A stretch of DNA of 64,000 nucleotides, taken from the NCBI RefSeq assembly GCF_014636935.1, contig NZ_BMES01000002.1, positions 1,733,148-1,797,147 of the forward strand, written 5' to 3'. The notes below the pieces were generated by a model, which saw only the letters and a program-made list of their open reading frames with translations, did not search any database and had not been told where the DNA came from. The position numbers were made by a program, and so were the translations under genes. Below, in pieces: positions 36,485 through 45,542 of the stretch (within the stretch, counting starts at the first letter, position 1; each line of letters begins with the position of its first letter). The stretch comes from Alsobacter metallidurans (GTDB taxonomy: Bacteria; Pseudomonadota; Alphaproteobacteria; Rhizobiales; Beijerinckiaceae).

Positions 36485-36970
36485 ATGAACGTCCGCACGC
36501 TCCGCGCACCCCTTCTCGCCGCCGCCGCGCTGGCGGCCGGCATCGTGGCCGGCGTTTCGTCCGCGGAGGCGGCCGTCAAGGTCGGCACGCTTCGCTGCAA
36601 CGTGTCGGGCGGCCTGGGGCTGATCATCACCTCCAGCAAGACCATGGCCTGCCGCTTCTCACCGTCGCGCGGCGCTCGGGAGACCTATGTCGGCACAATC
36701 CGCCGCTTCGGCCTCGACATCGGCGCGACCGACAAGGGCGTGATGGTGTGGGGCGTTTTCGCCCCCACCAACGCCTGGCCACGCGGCGCGCTGGCCGGAG
36801 CGTACGCGGGCGGCTCCGCCGAGGCCACGGCGGGCGCGGGCGTCAGCGCCAATGCGCTGGTGGGCGGCAACAACAACACCATCAGCCTCCAGCCGCTCTC
36901 GGTGGGCGCGCAGACGGGCGCCAGCCTGGCGCTCGGCGTTTCGGCCCTCGAGCTGCGCCCGGCGCGCTGA
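36485..36970 (+). CDS. DUF992-domain secreted protein
   Basis: The product has 161 residues. The ATG at 36485 follows a perfect AGGAGG; the longer open frame upstream lacks one. The signal peptide ends about residue 29 (SAEA). DUF992 follows with GTLRCNVSGGLG, ACRFSPSRGARETYVG and a C-terminal SLALGVSALELRPA. The two cysteines probably form a disulfide. The family is mostly rhizobial, secreted and without known function. A strong terminator follows. Confidence 0.85.
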   Translation: MNVRTLRAPLLAAAALAAGIVAGVSSAEAAVKVGTLRCNVSGGLGLIITSSKTMACRFSPSRGARETYVGTIRRFGLDIGATDKGVMVWGVFAPTNAWPRGALAGAYAGGSAEATAGAGVSANALVGGNNNTISLQPLSVGAQTGASLALGVSALELRPAR

Positions 36971-36991
36971 GTCGGCATTTTCATGATGAAC

Positions 36992-37023
36992 AAGGGCGGC
37001 CGGCTCTCGTCGGCCGCCCTTTT
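36992..37023 (+). terminator. Intrinsic terminator after the DUF992 gene
   Basis: The stem AAGGGCGGCCG/CGGCCGCCCTT with loop GCTCTCGT is followed by a T-run, about 20 bp after the stop codon. Confidence 0.85.
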
Positions 37024-37119
37024 CGCATGCGTACGCGGCGTCAGCGCTGTTTCCTCGGCGACGAAAATCACTAATGTCGCGGCGTCTCGGCCGCGCAGAC
37101 GGCCTCGGGAGGATCCCCC

Positions 37120-38166
37120 ATGCCGTTGCTCCGCACCCGTCTCTTGTTGCTGTTCGCCGCCGCGATCTCGGCCGGGCTGGCCCTCGCCGCCCCCGCCTCC
37201 GCGCAGGAGAAGGTGAATGTCGGCGTCCTGCGCTTCGTGTCGTCGGGCGGGCTCTTCACGGCGGTCGAGAAGGGTTACTTCAAGGCCGAGGGCCTCGACG
37301 TGAACCTCACCTTCTTCGAGGCCGCGCAGCCGATCTCGCTCGCGGTGGTGTCGGGCGACGTCGATTTCGGCGTCACGGCCTTCACGGGCGGGTTCTTCAA
37401 CCTCGCCGGCAAGGGCGCGCTGAAGATCATCGCCGCGCAGGCCAAGGAGGCGAAGGGCTATGAGGGCAACCTCGTGCTGGCCTCCAAGGGCGCGGCCGAG
37501 AAGGGCTTCACGGACATCAGCCAGTTCGCCGGCAAGTCGCTCGGCATCTCGCAGGTGGGATCGTCGTTTCACTACCAGATCGGGCAGCTCGCCCGCATCA
37601 AGGGCTTCGACCTGGCCAAGGTCGACATGAAGCCGCTGCAGTCGCTGCCCAACATGATGGCGGCGCTGAAGTCCAGCCAGGTGGACGGCATCATCATCGC
37701 GCCGCACCTCGCCAAGGCGCTGATCGCCAGCGGCGACGCCAAGCTGCTGGGCCGCTACTCGGACTTCGACGAGTACCAGTTCGGCGGGTTGTTCACGGCC
37801 TCGCGCACGGTCGCCAACAAGCGCGCCACCGTGGAGAAATTTGTGCGGGCCTACCAGAAGGGCGCGGCCGACTACTACGCGGCATTCCTGCAAAAGGACG
37901 CGAGCGGCGCCATCGTGACCACTCCGCACACGGACGAGACCGCCGCGTTGATCGCCAGGTCCGTGTACCCGGGCGAGCCGGCCGAAACGGCCGTCCCGAA
38001 GGTGAAGGCCTCGGCCTTTTTCGTCGACCCGCAGGCGCGGCTGGACGTGGCCGACCTCGTCCGGCAGGTGGAATGGTGCAAGCAGCAGGGCCTCGTCGAC
38101 GCCGGCGTCGACGCCAAGGCGATGCTGGACCTGAGCTTTGTCCAAGGACACCTGAACGCGAATTGA
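37120..38166 (+). CDS. ABC transporter substrate-binding protein (NrtA/SsuA/TauA-like)
   Basis: The product has 348 residues with a signal peptide ending APASAQ (about residue 29). The fold is the NMT1/SsuA-like type, with VGVLRFVSSGGLFTAVEKGYF, VVSGDVDFGVTAFTGGF and the hinge ISQVGSSFHYQIG. Proteins of this group bind nitrate, sulfonates, taurine or thiamine precursors; no motif seen here decides between them. The matching ATPase and permease genes lie 250 bp downstream behind a family A repeat. Confidence 0.85.
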   Translation: MPLLRTRLLLLFAAAISAGLALAAPASAQEKVNVGVLRFVSSGGLFTAVEKGYFKAEGLDVNLTFFEAAQPISLAVVSGDVDFGVTAFTGGFFNLAGKGALKIIAAQAKEAKGYEGNLVLASKGAAEKGFTDISQFAGKSLGISQVGSSFHYQIGQLARIKGFDLAKVDMKPLQSLPNMMAALKSSQVDGIIIAPHLAKALIASGDAKLLGRYSDFDEYQFGGLFTASRTVANKRATVEKFVRAYQKGAADYYAAFLQKDASGAIVTTPHTDETAALIARSVYPGEPAETAVPKVKASAFFVDPQARLDVADLVRQVEWCKQQGLVDAGVDAKAMLDLSFVQGHLNAN

Positions 38167-38252
38167 AACGACTTAATCGCTGATCCGGCCGCATCATCTC
38201 GGGCCGGAGCCAGCGAAACGAGACCCTGACACGTTGCAAAACGTCGCCGCAG

Positions 38253-38305
38253 CCCACCCTCCCCTTGAGGGGGAGGGTCGACGAGCGAAGCCCGGCGGGG
38301 TGGGG
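38253..38305. repeat. Intergenic palindromic repeat, family A (copy 3)
   Basis: CCCACCCTCCCCTTGAGGGG is identical to copy 1 over the first 20 bases, and the element closes with GGGGTGGGG. It lies in the 250-bp gap between the binding-protein and ATPase genes of one ABC system and may lower expression of the downstream genes. Nothing else is seen in that gap. Confidence 0.75.
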
Positions 38306-38416
38306 TGACGCCGGGGTCGTGCGCGAACCCTGACGCTTCCTCCGTCACAACCGCGTTCCTCGTCTGCCTCGCGAAGGGCTTGCGCCCTTACGGTCGGCGT
38401 GAGAGCTACCCCACTC

Positions 38417-39181
38417 ATGAAGCTCGCCGCCTCCAACATCACCCATCGCTACGGACCTCTGCCGGTGCTGGACGACGTCTCGCTCGGCGTAGCCGAAGGC
38501 GAGGTGGTGGCGGTGGTCGGGCCGTCGGGCTGCGGCAAGTCGACGTTGCTGCGCATCCTGGGTGGGCTGGAGCGGCCGGACGCCGGAACGGTCGCCACGG
38601 AGGGCGCCGCGCCGGCGCGGTCGTTGAACCCGATCACCTACGTGTTCCAGGATTTCGCGCTGCTGCCTTGGCGTACGGTGGCCGGAAATGTCCGGCTGCC
38701 GCTGGAGGAGCACACGATGCCGGAAAGTGAGCGCGACGCCGTGGTGCGGGACGCGCTCAACCGCACGGGCCTGGGAGACTTCGCCGGCGCCTGGCCGCGG
38801 CAGCTCTCGGGCGGCATGCGGCAGCGCGTCGGAATCGCACGGGCGCTCGCGGTGCGGCCGGCGATCCTGCTGATGGACGAGCCGCTCTCGGCGCTGGACG
38901 GGCAGACGCGCGAGTTGCTGATGGACGACCTGATTGCCCTGCATGCGAGCGGGGAGCTCTCCACCGTGTATGTCACGCACAATCTCGACGAGGCCGTGCG
39001 GCTGGCGGACCGGATCGTGGTGCTGTCGCGCCGGCCGGGCCGGGTGCGAGCCGAGGTGCGGCTGGACCGCCCGCGCGGCGAACGGCGCGCGGGCGACGCC
39101 GCGCTGGTCGCGCAGGCGCGGGACCTGTGGGAGCTGATCCGCGCCGATGCGGCGGCGGCCGACCGGGAGCTGGCGCGATGA
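38417..39181 (+). CDS. ABC transporter ATPase (nitrate/sulfonate/taurine type)
   Basis: The product has 254 residues. Walker A is GPSGCGKST (35-43), the Q-loop is in YVFQDFALLPW (75-85), the signature LSGGM is at 130-134, Walker B LLMDEP at 151-156, and the H-loop is in VTHNLDEA. The FQDFALLPWRTV form is typical of SsuB/TauB ATPases. It powers import with the permease encoded by the overlapping next gene (ATGA overlap). Confidence 0.92.
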   Translation: MKLAASNITHRYGPLPVLDDVSLGVAEGEVVAVVGPSGCGKSTLLRILGGLERPDAGTVATEGAAPARSLNPITYVFQDFALLPWRTVAGNVRLPLEEHTMPESERDAVVRDALNRTGLGDFAGAWPRQLSGGMRQRVGIARALAVRPAILLMDEPLSALDGQTRELLMDDLIALHASGELSTVYVTHNLDEAVRLADRIVVLSRRPGRVRAEVRLDRPRGERRAGDAALVAQARDLWELIRADAAAADRELAR

Positions 39182-39981
39182 CGGAGCCAGCGGGCTTGAC
39201 GACGAAGCCTGTCACGTTTCGGGGCGATCTCTTCCTGCCGCGCACCCGGCGGGTGGCGGGCGCGGCCGCGCTGGTCGCCCTTGTGGCGTTCTGGCAACTG
39301 GCTTCGAGCGTCGGCTGGCTCGATCCCGTGATGGCGCCGAGCCCGCGCGAGGTGTTCGGTTCGCTGTTCGCGCTGGCGCGCTCCGGCGAACTCGCCGGCC
39401 ACCTGGCGGCTTCGCTGGGCCGGCTCTTCGGCGGTTTCGCGATCGGGGCGACGGCGGGCGTCGGCTTCGGCCTGGCGGTAGGGCTGTTCTCGGCCGTGCG
39501 CTCGCCCGGCGTCGCGGTGGTTTCGGCGCTGTTTCCGATCCCCAAGATCGCGCTTCTGCCGTTGTTCATCCTGTGGTTCGGCATCGGCGAGGGCTCCAAG
39601 CTGGCCACCATCGCGTTCGGGTCGTTTTTTCCCACCGTAGTCGCCACTTACGGGGCCGTGGACGGCGTCGACCGCTCGCTGGTGCGGATGGGCCGCTCAT
39701 TCGGACTGTCGTCCTGGTCGATCGTACGCAAGATCGTGCTGCCGGGCGCGCTGCCCGGGATCCTGTCGGGGCTGCGCATCGCATCCTCGATTTCCATCGT
39801 GCTGCTGGTCGCCGCCGAGATGATCGGCGCCAACCGGGGCATCGGCGCGATGGTGCTGGCGGCCGGCAACCTGATGCAATCCGACCGGCTGCTCGGCGGC
39901 GTGGTGGTGCTGTCCCTGCTAGGGCTCGCGATCGCGGGGCTGCTCGGGTGGATCGAGCGGAAGCTGACCGCCTGGCGCTGA
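39178..39981 (+). CDS. ABC transporter permease (SsuC/TauC family)
   Basis: The product has 267 residues with about six membrane helices. The EAA loop, which docks the ATPase, is near 175-200 (DRSLVRMGRSFGLSSWSIVRKIVLPGALPG). The opening MAPSPREVFGSLFALA is typical of SsuC/TauC. The ATG overlaps the ATPase stop by 4 bp. It forms the channel for the ligand of the binding protein encoded at 37120. Confidence 0.92.
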   Translation: MTEPAGLTTKPVTFRGDLFLPRTRRVAGAAALVALVAFWQLASSVGWLDPVMAPSPREVFGSLFALARSGELAGHLAASLGRLFGGFAIGATAGVGFGLAVGLFSAVRSPGVAVVSALFPIPKIALLPLFILWFGIGEGSKLATIAFGSFFPTVVATYGAVDGVDRSLVRMGRSFGLSSWSIVRKIVLPGALPGILSGLRIASSISIVLLVAAEMIGANRGIGAMVLAAGNLMQSDRLLGGVVVLSLLGLAIAGLLGWIERKLTAWR

Positions 39982-40064
39982 ATTGCCCGAGACAGGGCAA
40001 CCATCCTGACCTGCATTTCGCTTGCATCCGCCTGCCGACGGGCGGAGCATCGACCTGTTCGAAA

Positions 40065-40139
40065 GGCCATGTCAGGAGACAGTTGGCCGGCGCTACGGCC
40101 AACGCGCCTCCCGTTCAAGGGAGATCAGGCCATGTCAGG
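40065..40139 (+). promoter_or_regulatory. Structured leader of the EF-G-like gene
   Basis: A perfect 8-bp hairpin GTTGGCCG/CGGCCAAC (40082-40089 with 40096-40103) is followed by CTCCC-GTTCAA-GGGAG (40108-40123), whose second arm is the Shine-Dalgarno of the gene. The 12-mer GGCCATGTCAGG occurs at both 40065 and 40128, so two in-frame start sites with the same context flank the structure. This arrangement could tune translation. Confidence 0.45.
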
Positions 40140-42216
40140 TCAAGCACCCGCAGGATCGGAGAACAACGCCGGAAGATCAGCCGCAGGCCCGCGGTGCGTC
40201 GCCATCGTGGGGCCTTTCCAGAGCGGCAAGACAACGCTGCTCGAAGCCATACTGGAACGAACGGGCGCGCTGACCCGCGCCGGCCGGGTGACGGACGGAA
40301 CAGCCACTGGCGACGCCAGCGCTGAGGCGCGGGCGCATGGGCACGGGGTGGAGCCCAACATCGCGAGTTGCACCTTCCTCGGCGAACGCATGACCTTCGT
40401 CGACTGCCCCGGCTCGGTGGAATTCCTCCATGAGATGCGGGCCGTGACCCCTGCCTGCGACGCCGCCGTGGTCGTGTGCGAGCAGGACGAACGCAAGCTG
40501 CCGGCCCTGCAGGTGATCCTGCGCGACCTCGAGGAAGCCGGCATCCCGCGCTTCCTGTTCATCAACAAGATCGACACCGCGTCGCGCCGCGTCCACGAGA
40601 CGCTGTCGCTTTTGCAGCCCGCATCGCGGACGCCCCTGCTGCTGCGGCAGATCCCCATCTGGAAGAACGGCATCGCGGTGGGGTTCATCGACCTCGCGCT
40701 GGAGAGGGCCTTCGTGTACCGCGAGCACGCCGCCAGCGAAGTGGTGGAAATCCCGGCCGAGGAGGTCGGGGCCGAGCGCGAGGCGCGCTACTCCATGCTG
40801 GAGCGGCTGGCCGACTATGACGACGCCCTCATGGAGGAGCTGATCGAGGAGATCGAGCCGCCGCGCGACCAGGTGTTCGAGGACCTGCGGCAAGAGCTGC
40901 GCGAAGGGCACGCCGTGCCGGTGCTGTTCGGCTCGGCCGACCGGGGCAATGGCGTGACGCGGCTCCTGAAAGCGATCCGGCATGAGGCGCCGGGCGTCGC
41001 TGCCGTGCGCAACCGCCTGGGCGTTGCGGCGGACGGCGCGCCGCTCGCGCATGTGATGAAGACCGTGCACACCGCGCATGGCGGCAAGCTCTCGGTGGCG
41101 CGTGTGCTGCGCGGATCGATCAAGGAAGGCGACGTGGTGGTGGGCTCGCATGGCGCGGAAGCCCGCGTGGCCGGGGTGCAGCGGTTGGCCGGCGCGGCCA
41201 GCTCCCGCGAGGGCGACGCCCAGACGGGCGACGTGCTGGCCTTCGCCAAGCTGGAGGGCATCGGCACGGGCGACAGCTTCGGGGTGGGCAAGAGCCCGCC
41301 GCGCGCGGTCGCCTCCGTGGCGCCGCCCGAGCCCGTCTACACGATCGCGATCGCGACCCGGGACCGCAAGGACGACGTCCGCCTCAACGCGGCGCTGCAG
41401 AAATTGACCGAGGAGGACCCGGCGCTGATCGTGCGGCACATGCCCGACACGGGCGAGTTGCGCATGACCGGCCAGGGCGAGGTGCACCTCAAGGTCGCGA
41501 CCGAGAGGCTCGCCAGTCGCTACGGCGTCCAGGTGGACCGGCGCGAGCCGCATGTCGGCTATCGCGAGACGGTGCGGAGCAAGACTTCCGTGCGGGGGCG
41601 GCACAAGAAGCAGACCGGCGGCCACGGCCAGTTCGGCGACGTGGTGATCGAGGTGGAGCCGTTGCCGCGCGGGACCGGGTTCGAGTTCGTGGACCGGATC
41701 GTCGGGGGCGTGGTGCCGCGCCAGTACATCTCCTCCGTGGAGCACGGCGCGCGCGAGGCGCTCGGGGCCGGCGGGCTCGGCTTCCCGGTGGTGGACATCC
41801 GGGTGACGCTGACGGACGGGTCGCACCATTCGGTGGATTCCTCCGACATGGCCTTCCGGCAGGCGGCCCGCATCGCGATGGCGGAAGCCTTGCCAAAATG
41901 CCAGCCGGTGCTGCTGGAGCCTATCCAGTCGGTCGAGATCGCGATCCCGTCGGATTGCATGGCCAAGGCGACCGCAATCGTGACCGGCCGCCGTGGCCAG
42001 ATCCTGGGCTACGACGCGCGCCCGGGCTGGGATGGGTGGGACGTGCTGAAGGCGCTGATCCCCGAGGCCGAGATGGGAGACCTCATCATCGAGCTGCGCT
42101 CGGCCACGGCCGGCGTCGGAGCGTTCACGGCGAGCCTCGATCATTTGGCGGAGCTCTCGGGCAAGCCGGCCGACGCGGTGGTAAAGCGCGCGGGAGCGAT
42201 GGCGCGGCACGGCTGA
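40132..42216 (+). CDS. Elongation factor G-like GTPase
   Basis: The product has 694 residues from the ATG at 40132, which follows AAGGGAG; an in-frame ATG at 40069 is the alternative. All EF-G domains are recognisable, but the GTP site is divergent: G1 is GPFQSGKTT (27-35) instead of AHIDAGKTT, G3 is DCPG (91-94) followed by SVEF rather than the usual His-Val-Asp-Phe, and G4 is NKID (145-148). Domain IV keeps RGRHKKQTGGHGQFGDV. The catalytic histidine after DxPG is thus a serine, so GTP hydrolysis may be slow. This is the EF-G paralogue class common in Alphaproteobacteria beside a canonical fusA, with unclear function. Confidence 0.88.
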   Translation: MSGQAPAGSENNAGRSAAGPRCVAIVGPFQSGKTTLLEAILERTGALTRAGRVTDGTATGDASAEARAHGHGVEPNIASCTFLGERMTFVDCPGSVEFLHEMRAVTPACDAAVVVCEQDERKLPALQVILRDLEEAGIPRFLFINKIDTASRRVHETLSLLQPASRTPLLLRQIPIWKNGIAVGFIDLALERAFVYREHAASEVVEIPAEEVGAEREARYSMLERLADYDDALMEELIEEIEPPRDQVFEDLRQELREGHAVPVLFGSADRGNGVTRLLKAIRHEAPGVAAVRNRLGVAADGAPLAHVMKTVHTAHGGKLSVARVLRGSIKEGDVVVGSHGAEARVAGVQRLAGAASSREGDAQTGDVLAFAKLEGIGTGDSFGVGKSPPRAVASVAPPEPVYTIAIATRDRKDDVRLNAALQKLTEEDPALIVRHMPDTGELRMTGQGEVHLKVATERLASRYGVQVDRREPHVGYRETVRSKTSVRGRHKKQTGGHGQFGDVVIEVEPLPRGTGFEFVDRIVGGVVPRQYISSVEHGAREALGAGGLGFPVVDIRVTLTDGSHHSVDSSDMAFRQAARIAMAEALPKCQPVLLEPIQSVEIAIPSDCMAKATAIVTGRRGQILGYDARPGWDGWDVLKALIPEAEMGDLIIELRSATAGVGAFTASLDHLAELSGKPADAVVKRAGAMARHG

Positions 42217-42251
42217 GTGGCGGCTGGAGCGTGTCGGGGTCGCTGACACGA

Positions 42252-42358
42252 CCCTCATCCTGCGGAGCAGGCCAACTTGGGCCTGCTCCCGGAGGACGCT
42301 GGCGTATATCGTCCTACGAGACACGTCGCCAAGGGGCGAAGGTCCTCGCGATGAGGGG
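42252..42358. repeat. Decayed copy of repeat family B
   Basis: CCCTCATCCTGCGGAGCAGG opens and GGTCCTCGCGATGAGGGG closes, with several mismatches to the two intact copies. It fills the gap between the convergent EF-G-like and extensin genes. Confidence 0.7.
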
Positions 42359-42420
42359 CTTTGTGCGGTCCCAGAGGCTTGGCTTCAAAGAGCCGGCCTC
42401 GTCGCACCCGAGTAAAGTCC

Positions 42421-43503
42421 CTACCAGAACCAGCCCTTCTTCGCGGGAGCCGGCGGAGCAGCCGCTTGCGGCTGGGCCGCGTAGGGGTCTTCGTCCGATT
42501 CCAGCATCTCTTCCATGTCGGAGCCCTCCGGCGTGGCCGCCGCGCCCGGAACGCCGAGCGACATCGGGCCGCCCGCGATGCCCGGATAGGTGGCGGGCCG
42601 GGGCGCCGAAGCGCCGTAGAGGCCGCCCGTGCCGGTCGCTGGCGCACGGATGACGCCGGCCTGCTGGCCATAGGCCGGCGGCGTCCCGACCCCCGGATAG
42701 CCCTGCGCAACCGGCCGACGCTCGCCCGGCCCGGCGCCGACGGCTGCGCCCTCGGAATAGCGCGGCGTCTGTCCCGAGCCCATGCCTACCGGCCGTGGCG
42801 TCAGCATGCCGCCCGCCCGCGCGATGGCGTCGAGCCGCGGCGCAAACTTGATGATCGGCTTGCAAACCTTGCGACCGCCCGCATGGCGCGCGAGGTCGAG
42901 GTGGAAATGGTCATCGTGCTGCGGATAGCCCGGCCCAAGCACGGTGGTGAACCGCTCGCACGAGGCCACGAAAACCTCGCGAAGGAATTCCTGCTCGATC
43001 TGCTGGCCGCGCCAGCCGCGCGCCACCGAGATCTCCCGGCCGTCCGAGAGCCGAAACGCCATCACGTCCATGGCGTTGCCGAACGCGTGCTCGGAACGTG
43101 GCCCGCCACGTCGGTTCATGACGCTGCGGCAGGAGTAGGACCCCGCCTTCAGCTCCACCACGCGCGCGCCGTAATAGAGTTCGGCCGCCGGCTGCACGAC
43201 CTCGTTGACCCAGCCGTCGATGACCGGGATCACCGGGCAGGCCCAGGTGGCCTTGCTGCTCAGGGCGACGGATCCCTCCGCCACGGCCGAGACCCGGAAC
43301 GGCTGCAGCATGCCGCAGGCTCCGGGGCCCGAAATCTCTCGCGCTGGCTCGACATAGTTCGAGACGCGCACGGCCTTCGAGGCCAAGCAGGCTTGTTCCG
43401 CCTGGTCTCGCCATGGCGCGCGCTGCTCGTAGACGAACAGGCCACAGCCGGACAGACCGAGGACGGCGGAGCCGACTAAAAACAGGGCTACTCCGCGTCG
43501 CAT
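42421..43503 (-). CDS. Extensin-family lipoprotein (M15-like peptidase fold)
   Basis: The product has 360 residues. A lipoprotein signal with lipobox LGLSGC places the lipid-bearing cysteine at 20. The extensin-like C-terminal domain (PF06904) spans about 35-215. It keeps the zinc-peptidase pattern of the LAS/M15 fold: SEHAFGNAMDV at 137-147 (His139, Asp146) and HDDHFHLDL at 196-204. A murein-hydrolase or murein-binding role in the envelope is likely but untested for the family. The last 140 residues are Gly/Pro/Ala-rich and end in GWFW. Confidence 0.85.
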   Translation of the reverse strand: MRRGVALFLVGSAVLGLSGCGLFVYEQRAPWRDQAEQACLASKAVRVSNYVEPAREISGPGACGMLQPFRVSAVAEGSVALSSKATWACPVIPVIDGWVNEVVQPAAELYYGARVVELKAGSYSCRSVMNRRGGPRSEHAFGNAMDVMAFRLSDGREISVARGWRGQQIEQEFLREVFVASCERFTTVLGPGYPQHDDHFHLDLARHAGGRKVCKPIIKFAPRLDAIARAGGMLTPRPVGMGSGQTPRYSEGAAVGAGPGERRPVAQGYPGVGTPPAYGQQAGVIRAPATGTGGLYGASAPRPATYPGIAGGPMSLGVPGAAATPEGSDMEEMLESDEDPYAAQPQAAAPPAPAKKGWFW

Positions 43504-43799
43504 GGTCGAGACAATGCGATCGGTTTCTTTAAGGAAGATAAAGAACGCCGGAGCCGTGTCGCGGCTGCATCAGATTTTCTCGACAGCGCGCGCGACGCGC
43601 TGGCGGGAGCCTCCCGCCAGACTATCCACAGGAATAGCGCCGCCACTTTGAGTTGTGGATCGCGCCCGAAAAGATCATGTCGAAACTACGGCAGGATAGT
43701 GTAGAACAGGGTTACCAGGCGGTTACTCGGCCGCCTTGCGCCTTGAAGGCCGGACAATGCTCCCCGGACGGAACCGGGCGGGGGAAACTGGGGAACGCC
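43504..43799. other. Intergenic region before the lactate permease
   Basis: This 296-bp gap has a perfect hairpin CTGGCGGGA-GCC-TCCCGCCAG at 43599-43619 with no T-run, then inverted DnaA-box-like heptamers ATCCACA (43623-43629) and TGTGGAT (43653-43659). It should hold the divergent promoters of the extensin-family gene and the permease. No clear sigma-70 pair was found. Confidence 0.4.
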
Positions 43800-45464
43800 A
43801 TGTGGCAGCAAGTTTATAACCCAACCGGGAGCACCGTGCTCTCGACGCTCCTGGCCGCGCTACCTGTGGTGGTGCTGCTCGGCCTCATCGCGTGGGGCAA
43901 GGTGGAAGCCTATGTGGCGGCTTTCATTGCGCTCGTCATCGCGCTGCTGGTCGCGATCTTCATCTTCACGATGCCGGCGGGCGTCGCCATCCGGGCCGCC
44001 GTGTTCGGCGCCGTCACGGGCCTGTTCCCGATCGGCTGGATCATCCTGAACGTGATCTTCCTCTACCGGCTCACGGTGGAGAAGGGCTGGTTCCAGGTGC
44101 TGCAGGGCTCCATCGGCGGCATAACGCCGGACCGGCGCCTGCAGCTGCTGCTGATCGCCTTCTCGTTCGGCGCCTTCTTCGAGGGCGCGTCCGGCTTCGG
44201 CACGCCCGTGGCCGTGACCGGCGCCATCCTGATGGGGCTCGGCTTCTCGCCGCTTGCCGCCGCGGGCCTGTCGCTGATCGCCAACACAGCCCCGGTCGCC
44301 TACGGCGCGCTCGGCACCCCCATCCAGGGCCTTGCCACCGTGACAGGCCTCGATCCCTACCTGCTGGGCGCGATGGTGGGGCGGCAGCTGCCGTTCTTCT
44401 CGCTGATCGTCCCCTTCTGGCTCATCTGGGCCTTCGCTGGCTGGCGCGGCATGATCCAGATCTGGCCGGCCATCCTGGTGTGCGGCGTCTCGTTCGCGGT
44501 GCCGCAGTTCGTGGTGTCGAACTACATCAACCCGTGGGTCGTCGACATCGTCGCCGCCATCGTCTCGATGGTGTGCCTGATCGGCTTCCTGAAGGTGTGG
44601 CAGCCGGCCGAGCTCTGGCTCTCGCCCAAGCTCCGCACCCGTGACGACTCGGCCGCCACGGCGCCGCCGACCGCCGCGGTCGCGATCCCCAATCCGACGC
44701 CCGAGCAGGTGCGGATGTCGTGGGTTCCGTGGGCGATCCTGTCCGTGGTGGTCATCATCTGGGGCGGCCAGTGGTTCAAGAACCTGGTCAACCCGATCTT
44801 CACCTGGAACTACCCGGTGGAGGGCCTGCACAACATGATCCAGAAGGTGCCTCCGGTGGTGGCGAAGCCCGCCAACGAGGGCGCGGTGTTCGCGTTCACC
44901 TATCTGTCCTTCACCGGCACAGGCATCCTGATCGCGGCCATCATCGCGGGCTTCGTGATGAAGTTCACGCCCGGGCAACTGGTGCGGGCCTATGGCCAAA
45001 CGCTCTGGGTGGTGCGCTATTCGCTGCTGACCATCATGGCCATGCTGGCGATCGGCACCCTCACCCGCTACTCGGGCCTCGACGCCACGCTCGGCCTCGC
45101 CTTCGCGGCGACGGGCGTGCTCTACCCCTTCTTCGGCACCCTGCTCGGCTGGCTGGGCGTGGCGCTGACGGGGTCGGATACGGCCTCCAACGTTCTCTTC
45201 GGCGGATTGCAGAAGATCACCGCCGAACAGCTCGGCCTCTCGCCCATCCTCATGGGCGCGGCCAACTCATCCGGCGGCGTCATGGGCAAGATGATCGACG
45301 CGCAGAGCATCGTGGTCGCCTCCACGGCCACCAACTGGTTCGGCCACGAGGGCACGATCCTGCGCTATGTGTTCTGGCATTCCATCGTGCTCGCCTGCCT
45401 CGTGGGCGTGCTCGTGATGCTGCAGGCCTATGTGTGGCCGTTTACCGCGATGGTGATCCACTGA
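43800..45464 (+). CDS. lldP: L-lactate permease
   Basis: The product has 554 residues with about 13 membrane helices, the normal LctP length. Family hallmarks present are FFEGASGFGTPVAVTGAIL, IANTAPVAYGALGTPI and TGSDTASNVLFGGLQ. It imports L-lactate, and often glycolate, with protons. The ATG at 43800 has GGGGAA upstream and matches the family N-terminus (MWQQVYNPTG); the frame is open further upstream without similarity. No lactate dehydrogenase or lldR gene lies alongside. Confidence 0.93.
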   Translation: MWQQVYNPTGSTVLSTLLAALPVVVLLGLIAWGKVEAYVAAFIALVIALLVAIFIFTMPAGVAIRAAVFGAVTGLFPIGWIILNVIFLYRLTVEKGWFQVLQGSIGGITPDRRLQLLLIAFSFGAFFEGASGFGTPVAVTGAILMGLGFSPLAAAGLSLIANTAPVAYGALGTPIQGLATVTGLDPYLLGAMVGRQLPFFSLIVPFWLIWAFAGWRGMIQIWPAILVCGVSFAVPQFVVSNYINPWVVDIVAAIVSMVCLIGFLKVWQPAELWLSPKLRTRDDSAATAPPTAAVAIPNPTPEQVRMSWVPWAILSVVVIIWGGQWFKNLVNPIFTWNYPVEGLHNMIQKVPPVVAKPANEGAVFAFTYLSFTGTGILIAAIIAGFVMKFTPGQLVRAYGQTLWVVRYSLLTIMAMLAIGTLTRYSGLDATLGLAFAATGVLYPFFGTLLGWLGVALTGSDTASNVLFGGLQKITAEQLGLSPILMGAANSSGGVMGKMIDAQSIVVASTATNWFGHEGTILRYVFWHSIVLACLVGVLVMLQAYVWPFTAMVIH

Positions 45465-45490
45465 GGGGCTAGCGCCCTTGGGGCAAACAA

Positions 45491-45520
45491 AAGGGCGCGC
45501 CCGGTCGGCGCGCCCTTCTT
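45491..45520 (+). terminator. Intrinsic terminator after lldP
   Basis: An 11-bp stem AAGGGCGCGCC/GGCGCGCCCTT is followed by CTTCGTT. It lies between the convergent lldP and DUF2852 genes and could act in both directions. Confidence 0.7.
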
Positions 45521-45542
45521 CGTTGAAGCCCCAAAGAGCCGG

